From Luteipulveratus mongoliensis (lineage in GTDB: Bacteria > Actinomycetota > Actinomycetes > Actinomycetales > Dermatophilaceae): a stretch of DNA of 64,000 nt. Shown in pieces: positions 60,185 through 64,000 of the stretch (within the stretch, counting starts at the first letter, position 1; the number at the start of each line of letters is the position of its first letter). The notes below the pieces were generated by a model. That model was not told the origin of the DNA and made no database searches. It worked only from the letters and a program-made list of their open reading frames with translations. The stretch spans positions 3,410,001 to 3,474,000 of the forward strand of contig NZ_CP011112.1 in the NCBI RefSeq assembly GCF_001190945.1. Reading direction: 5' to 3'. Both the position numbers and the translations under genes were made by a program.

Positions 60185-61708
60185 GTGGACAACATGAGCA
60201 TCACCGACAAACCGCCGCCCGGCTCCGAGCCGCCCCTCCCCCACAGCCCGGGGCCGGAGGATCTTCGCAACGGCGTGAGCACGAAGAAGGTCCTGTTCCT
60301 CGACCTCGACGGTGTCCGGTACGACACGCTGCTCGCCGCGCGTACGCCGAACATCGACGCCCTTGCAAAGACCGGCCAGTTCGGTCCGTCGTACCTGCAC
60401 GACAACGCCATCACCGGCACCAACTCCGGGCCGGGCCACTCCAACATGCTGACCGGCGTCTGGCCCGACAAGCACAAGGTCATGGACAACTCGTTCGACG
60501 ACAACAACCTGGCCGCCTATCCGGACGTGTTCACCCGGATGGAGAAGGCTCGCCCGGAACTGTCGACGTTCAGCACCCTCGACTGGACGCCCCTGAACCA
60601 GTTCTTGATCGGCAACCCCGACGTCAAGATGCAGCAGAACGGTGAGTCGACGTCGGAGACCGACCGCGCGAGCACCAACGCGGCGGTCGAGGCGCTGTCG
60701 GAGCACAACCCCGACGCGATGTACGTCTACCTGCACTCCGGCGATGACGCCGGCCATACGTACGGCGACGAGACTCCGCAGTACACGACCGCCATCGAGA
60801 ACATAGACGGCATGATCGGCCAGATCATCTCGGCGATGACGTCGCGCACGACGTACCGGAGCGAGGACTGGCTGGTCCTCGTGGCGACGGACCACGGATT
60901 CGCCGGCACGAGCCACGGCGGCGACCAGCACTCCACCCGGACCGGCTGGGTGCTGGCGACCGGCGGCGGTATCGACCACTGCAACGGCACGGCTCGCGAG
61001 TGGCGCCAGGTGGACATCGCGCCGACGATCTTGCGTCAGCTCAGCATCGAGATCGATCTGGCCTGGGGCCTGGACGGCATCCCGATCGGTACGCCCAGCA
61101 CGGAGTCGTTCGACACCGTCCGGACCACTCGTGGCGTCGTCGACGAGCCCGCCAAGCCGGCGGGCTCAGGCGGCTGGTCGCACACTCTTCCGAGCGGCTG
61201 GGCACGGACCAACAAGGTCACGGGAGGTACCACCGAGTTCTGCGGCTGGAACCTCATGACCGGCGAGTTCTGGGCCACCAGCCAGGAGGGTCAGGGGCGC
61301 GGCTCCTTCGTCCGCGGTCGCGACACGATTGCCGTCGCCGACACGCACGAGTGGAATCGCACCGGCAGCCCGGCCAGGGCGGGCCAGACGTACGACTCCA
61401 CGCTCTGGTCTCCCTGGAAGGCCGTCGGCCACGACCGCTCACTCACGTTGAGCTACGAGAGCCACTACCGACAGCTGGCCAGTGGTCGCCAGAAGGCTCA
61501 GGTGGTCGCGCAGTTCGACAACGGCACCAGCCAGATCCTCTGGTCAGCGGACGCAGCCGACGGAGACCGGTTCGACATCAGTGCGCACAGCTCGTTGCCG
61601 ATCTCGGTACCGGCCGGCGCGACGCAGGTCCGAGTCGGATGGCGGCTCTTCGACGCCGGCGACAACGGTTACTGGGCGATCGATGCACCTCGCATCACCA
61701 AGGGGTGA
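60185..61708 (+). CDS. Type I phosphodiesterase/nucleotide pyrophosphatase-like protein with C-terminal beta-sandwich
   Basis: 507 residues. The N-terminal alkaline-phosphatase-type domain has VLFLDLDGVRYDTLLAA, nucleophile region NAITGTNSGPGHSNMLTG, YVYLHSGDDAGHTYG and VLVATDHGFAGTSHGGDQH, with metal-binding Asp and His residues. A C-terminal domain of about 170 residues (GSGGWSHTLPSGWARTN to GYWAIDAPRITKG) looks like a jelly-roll binding domain. No signal peptide is visible, which is odd for this layout. AAGAAGG six bases upstream favours the GTG at 60185; ATGs at 60179 and 60194 are alternatives. Confidence 0.82.
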   Translation: MDNMSITDKPPPGSEPPLPHSPGPEDLRNGVSTKKVLFLDLDGVRYDTLLAARTPNIDALAKTGQFGPSYLHDNAITGTNSGPGHSNMLTGVWPDKHKVMDNSFDDNNLAAYPDVFTRMEKARPELSTFSTLDWTPLNQFLIGNPDVKMQQNGESTSETDRASTNAAVEALSEHNPDAMYVYLHSGDDAGHTYGDETPQYTTAIENIDGMIGQIISAMTSRTTYRSEDWLVLVATDHGFAGTSHGGDQHSTRTGWVLATGGGIDHCNGTAREWRQVDIAPTILRQLSIEIDLAWGLDGIPIGTPSTESFDTVRTTRGVVDEPAKPAGSGGWSHTLPSGWARTNKVTGGTTEFCGWNLMTGEFWATSQEGQGRGSFVRGRDTIAVADTHEWNRTGSPARAGQTYDSTLWSPWKAVGHDRSLTLSYESHYRQLASGRQKAQVVAQFDNGTSQILWSADAADGDRFDISAHSSLPISVPAGATQVRVGWRLFDAGDNGYWAIDAPRITKG

Positions 61709-61721
61709 CAAGACCGTAGGC

Positions 61722-61762
61722 TCTCACCGCGGGCAGGAGACTCCCTCCGGCCCGCGGCGAGA
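61722..61762 (+). terminator. Hairpin between the phosphodiesterase and lysR genes
   Basis: TCTCACCGCGGGC (61722-61734) and GCCCGCGGCGAGA (61750-61762) pair at 12 of 13 positions around a 15-base loop. It lies 13 bases past the phosphodiesterase stop and ends nine bases before the lysR ATG. It may terminate the first gene or act in the lysR leader. Confidence 0.5.
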
Positions 61763-61771
61763 GGCGTCGAC

Positions 61772-62665
61772 ATGCTCAACCTGAACCAGCTCGAGGTCCT
61801 GGTCGCCGTGGTCGAGTCCGGCGGGTTCTCAGGCGCTGCCAAGAAGCTCTACATGAGTCAGCCGTCGGTCTCGAATCACATTCGTAACCTTGAGAACTCG
61901 CTCGGCGTGCAACTTGTCCAGCGCACCACTCAGGGCGCTCGAGCCACCCCGGTCGGTGAGGTCGTGGTCGCCCATGCCCGCCGCATCTTCGCGCAGCTCG
62001 CCGAGCTCGAGACCTCGGTCGCCGAGCACCAGGGGCTGAAGGCGGGTCGACTGCTGGTAGCGGGCACCACCACTCTGGGCACCTACCTGATGCCGCGTCT
62101 GGTGGCCGACTTCTCACGCCGCGCGCCACGGGTGGAGTGCCAGATCCGGGTGGGCAACGAGGACACCGTCGAGAGCTGGCTGATCCGCGGCGAGGTCGCC
62201 CTCGGACTGTGCATCGACACACCCAGTGCCGAGCAGCTCGTGGCCGAGCCACTCTTCGTCGAGCGGATGGTGCTGGTCGCGCCAGCCGAGTCCCCCTTGC
62301 TCGGTCGCGAGCTCTCCCCCGCGGATCTTGCCGATCAACGGTTCCTCATGCGCGAGATGGGATCTGCCACGAGGCGGCAGCAAGAGGCTGCACTGCATCT
62401 CTGGGGTCTCGACGCGGTCGACAAGTGGGACCTGTGGGGGCCGGACATCCTCAAGGAGGCGGTGTACGCCGGACTCGGCCTGGCACTGCTGTCCGAGCAT
62501 GCGACCGCTCGCGAACGCGAGTCGGGTGTGCTGGGTGAGCTGGTCGTCGAGCCCTCCACACCCACCAGGACCGTGTCCTTGGTGCAGCGGGCGGATCGTA
62601 TCCTCACGCCCCCGGAAGAAGCGTTCGTCGCGCAGCTGCGCGCAGTCGCGGCCTGGCCTACCTGA
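61772..62665 (+). CDS. LysR-family transcriptional regulator
   Basis: The 297-residue protein has the standard N-terminal HTH (LNLNQLEVLVAVVESGGFSGAAKKLYMSQPSVSNHIRNLENSLGVQLVQRT) and a complete substrate-binding domain (LKAGRLLVAGTTTLGTYLMPRLVADFSRRAPRVECQIRVGN), close to the CysB/CbbR-like group. Effector and targets are unknown. It converges on the aldehyde dehydrogenase gene, so it is not in the classic divergent arrangement with it. The contrast with the truncated LysR fusion at 3229-4416 is useful. Confidence 0.92.
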   Translation: MLNLNQLEVLVAVVESGGFSGAAKKLYMSQPSVSNHIRNLENSLGVQLVQRTTQGARATPVGEVVVAHARRIFAQLAELETSVAEHQGLKAGRLLVAGTTTLGTYLMPRLVADFSRRAPRVECQIRVGNEDTVESWLIRGEVALGLCIDTPSAEQLVAEPLFVERMVLVAPAESPLLGRELSPADLADQRFLMREMGSATRRQQEAALHLWGLDAVDKWDLWGPDILKEAVYAGLGLALLSEHATARERESGVLGELVVEPSTPTRTVSLVQRADRILTPPEEAFVAQLRAVAAWPT

Positions 62666-62708
62666 GACGCCGCGCCTCAGGTCGACCAGGCCGCAGTCGT
62701 GCGGGCCC

Positions 62709-64000
62709 TCAGTACTTGATGCAGGCCGACCGAAGGTCGGTGTAGAACTGCCACACATCGTGCGAGCACTCCGGCGCACCGAGCTGGGATGCCTTCGCAC
62801 CCATGTGCGGCAGATGCGAATACGCACCGACACCAGGGCGATTCACGTGCAGCATGCCCGCCTGGAAGTCCTGCAACGCCTGGAACATCAGCGCTGGGCT
62901 CTGGGTGAAGATCGTGCCGGACATGCCGTACTTCACGGAGTTCGAGATGCGCATCGCGTCGTCGTAGCCATCACACGTGATGACGGACAGGACCGGTCCG
63001 AAGACCTCCTCCTGCGCCAGCGTGCTGTCCCATGCCACGTCGTCCAGCACGGTCGGCTCCACGAAATAGCCCGGAGTGTCGAGCTCGGCCGCGTGGCCAC
63101 CAACGACGACGGTCGCGCCTTCGGCCACCGCGTTCTCGATCGCATCGACGCACGCCCGTTGGCGCTCGTCGTTGACCACCGGACCGATGTCGGCCCAGCT
63201 CTGGTCACCGCGCCCGACCTTCATCGCCTGCACCTTCGGCACGAGTCGCGCGAGCAGCTCGTCGTGGACCGAGCGGTCGACGATGACCCGGCTCGTGGCG
63301 CTACAACGCTGACCGCTCTGCCCGAAGGCACCGTGGACGATCGCCTTGACCGCCTCATCGAGGTCGGCGTCGGCCAGCACGATGAGCGCGTTCTTGCCGC
63401 CCAGCTCCAGCTGCGTGCGCATCAACCGTCCGGCGCCGGCTCGGTTGATCGCCTGGCCCACGGGCAGCGAGCCGGTGAAGGAGATACCGGCCACGCGGGG
63501 GTCGTCCACCAGCGCCTCGCCCGCCTCGCGGTCGCCCTGGATGAGGTTCAGAACTCCGGACGGGACGCCGGCGTCGTGGAACGCCTGCACGATCAGCGCC
63601 GAGCTGAGCGGCGTGAGCGGTGACGGCTTGAGGACGGCCGTGCATCCCGCGATGAGAGCCGGCGCGACCTTCCACATCGGGATCGCCACCGGGAAGTTCC
63701 ACGGCGTGATCAGGCCGACCACACCGATGGGTCGACGGAAGGTCATGACGACGGTGCGCGGCTCTTCTGCCGGGGTCGTCTCGCCGTTGATGCGGCGTGC
63801 CTCACCGATCGTGAACTCCAGGATCGCGAGGGCGCGCTTCACCTCGCCGGCCGCTTCCGACAGCCGCTTGCCCTGCTCCCGGGTGATCGCGGCGGCGATC
63901 TCATCGAGGCGATCTTCGATGATCCGGCCCGCCCGGGTCAGCACGCTGGCCCGCTCGATCGGACCGATGGCATCCCACGCCTGCTGAGCTGCATGCGCCG
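62709..64000 (-). CDS. NAD(P)-dependent aldehyde dehydrogenase, 5' end cut off by the window
   Basis: About 430 residues are present and the frame stays open to the window edge (residues AQQAWDAIGPIERASVLTRAG before the first internal GTG). It has the Rossmann/active-site motifs GLITPWNFPVAIPMWKVAPAL, the Glu in LELGGKNALIV, the catalytic Cys in GQSGQRCSATSRV and EEVFGPVLSV. The sequence resembles dioxovalerate/ketoglutarate-semialdehyde dehydrogenases, but specificity is not certain. It ends SACIKY. Confidence 0.92.
   Translation of the reverse strand, partial: AHAAQQAWDAIGPIERASVLTRAGRIIEDRLDEIAAAITREQGKRLSEAAGEVKRALAILEFTIGEARRINGETTPAEEPRTVVMTFRRPIGVVGLITPWNFPVAIPMWKVAPALIAGCTAVLKPSPLTPLSSALIVQAFHDAGVPSGVLNLIQGDREAGEALVDDPRVAGISFTGSLPVGQAINRAGAGRLMRTQLELGGKNALIVLADADLDEAVKAIVHGAFGQSGQRCSATSRVIVDRSVHDELLARLVPKVQAMKVGRGDQSWADIGPVVNDERQRACVDAIENAVAEGATVVVGGHAAELDTPGYFVEPTVLDDVAWDSTLAQEEVFGPVLSVITCDGYDDAMRISNSVKYGMSGTIFTQSPALMFQALQDFQAGMLHVNRPGVGAYSHLPHMGAKASQLGAPECSHDVWQFYTDLRSACIKY

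Overview
The window comes from a high-GC actinobacterium. The evidence is strong G/C bias at third codon positions, F420-type oxidoreductases (a Ddn-like protein and two LLM enzymes), SepH, a DUF222/HNH endonuclease, a mycothiol/DinB-type protein, an actinobacterial Fe-S-type ferrochelatase, and many genes whose -10 box lies 6-8 bases before the start codon (leaderless mRNAs). A REP-like palindrome at 52651-52691 resembles elements I remember from Micrococcales and Nocardioides. I lean towards Micrococcales (Dermacoccaceae/Intrasporangiaceae-like), with low confidence. No rRNA, tRNA, CRISPR array, insertion sequence or prophage was seen. Two genes run off the ends: a phosphotransferase on the left and an aldehyde dehydrogenase on the right.

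Layout. 1-6400: a cut-off phosphotransferase, dxs (isoprenoid synthesis), a small gene behind an SOS-like box, a LysR-HTH/alpha-beta-hydrolase fusion divergent from a Ddn-like oxidoreductase and a VOC protein, and an ArsR/SRPBCC pair. 6400-13540: a branched-chain amino-acid ABC operon (livF-G-H-M-K) that continues into an S9 peptidase. 13.7-18.8 kb: a DinB-like protein, a Tat-exported C39-like peptidase and aconitase. 18.9-30.5 kb: a core block resembling M. tuberculosis Rv2689c-Rv2701c, with an RNA methyltransferase, a KimA-like K+ transporter divergent from two TrkA/RCK genes, an OB-fold protein, DUF3710, dut, DUF4193, an inositol-phosphatase-family gene, hemH, a TRIC channel and sepH. 30.5-41.2 kb: an MFS transporter, tdk, a phosphodiesterase, DUF5998, a Pat-like GNAT/acyl-CoA-synthetase fusion, an ECF sigma factor overlapping a membrane-anchored BNR-repeat gene, a glutamine amidotransferase and a nitroreductase. 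41.2-52.6 kb: an FMN 2-hydroxyacid oxidase, two LLM paralogues that bracket a HIT protein, an HNH endonuclease, and a sugar ABC importer in one operon with a secreted GH172 enzyme. 52.9-64 kb: a lipoprotein, parC, a sucrase/ferredoxin-like protein, an APC permease, a methyltransferase behind a ykkC-type riboswitch, a phosphodiesterase-like enzyme, a LysR regulator and an aldehyde dehydrogenase.

How parts work together. The S9 peptidase may feed amino acids to the liv system. The K+ transporter and RCK subunits form a divergent unit with both promoters in under 70 bp. The GH172 enzyme probably releases furanosides that the neighbouring ABC system imports. The strongest novelty is a ykkC/guanidine-I-like aptamer at about 59926-60025 (minus). 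Its 3' strand can alternatively pair over the Shine-Dalgarno of a class I methyltransferase gene, which would make it a translational switch on an unexpected target. Other unusual items are the LysR-hydrolase fusion, a LexA-like box between the -35 and -10 of an unknown gene, three DnaA-box-like 9-mers near 45.2 kb, tandem operators at arsR, and concentric inverted repeats after parC. All calls come from reading the sequence. No database search was run, and family names and synteny are from memory.
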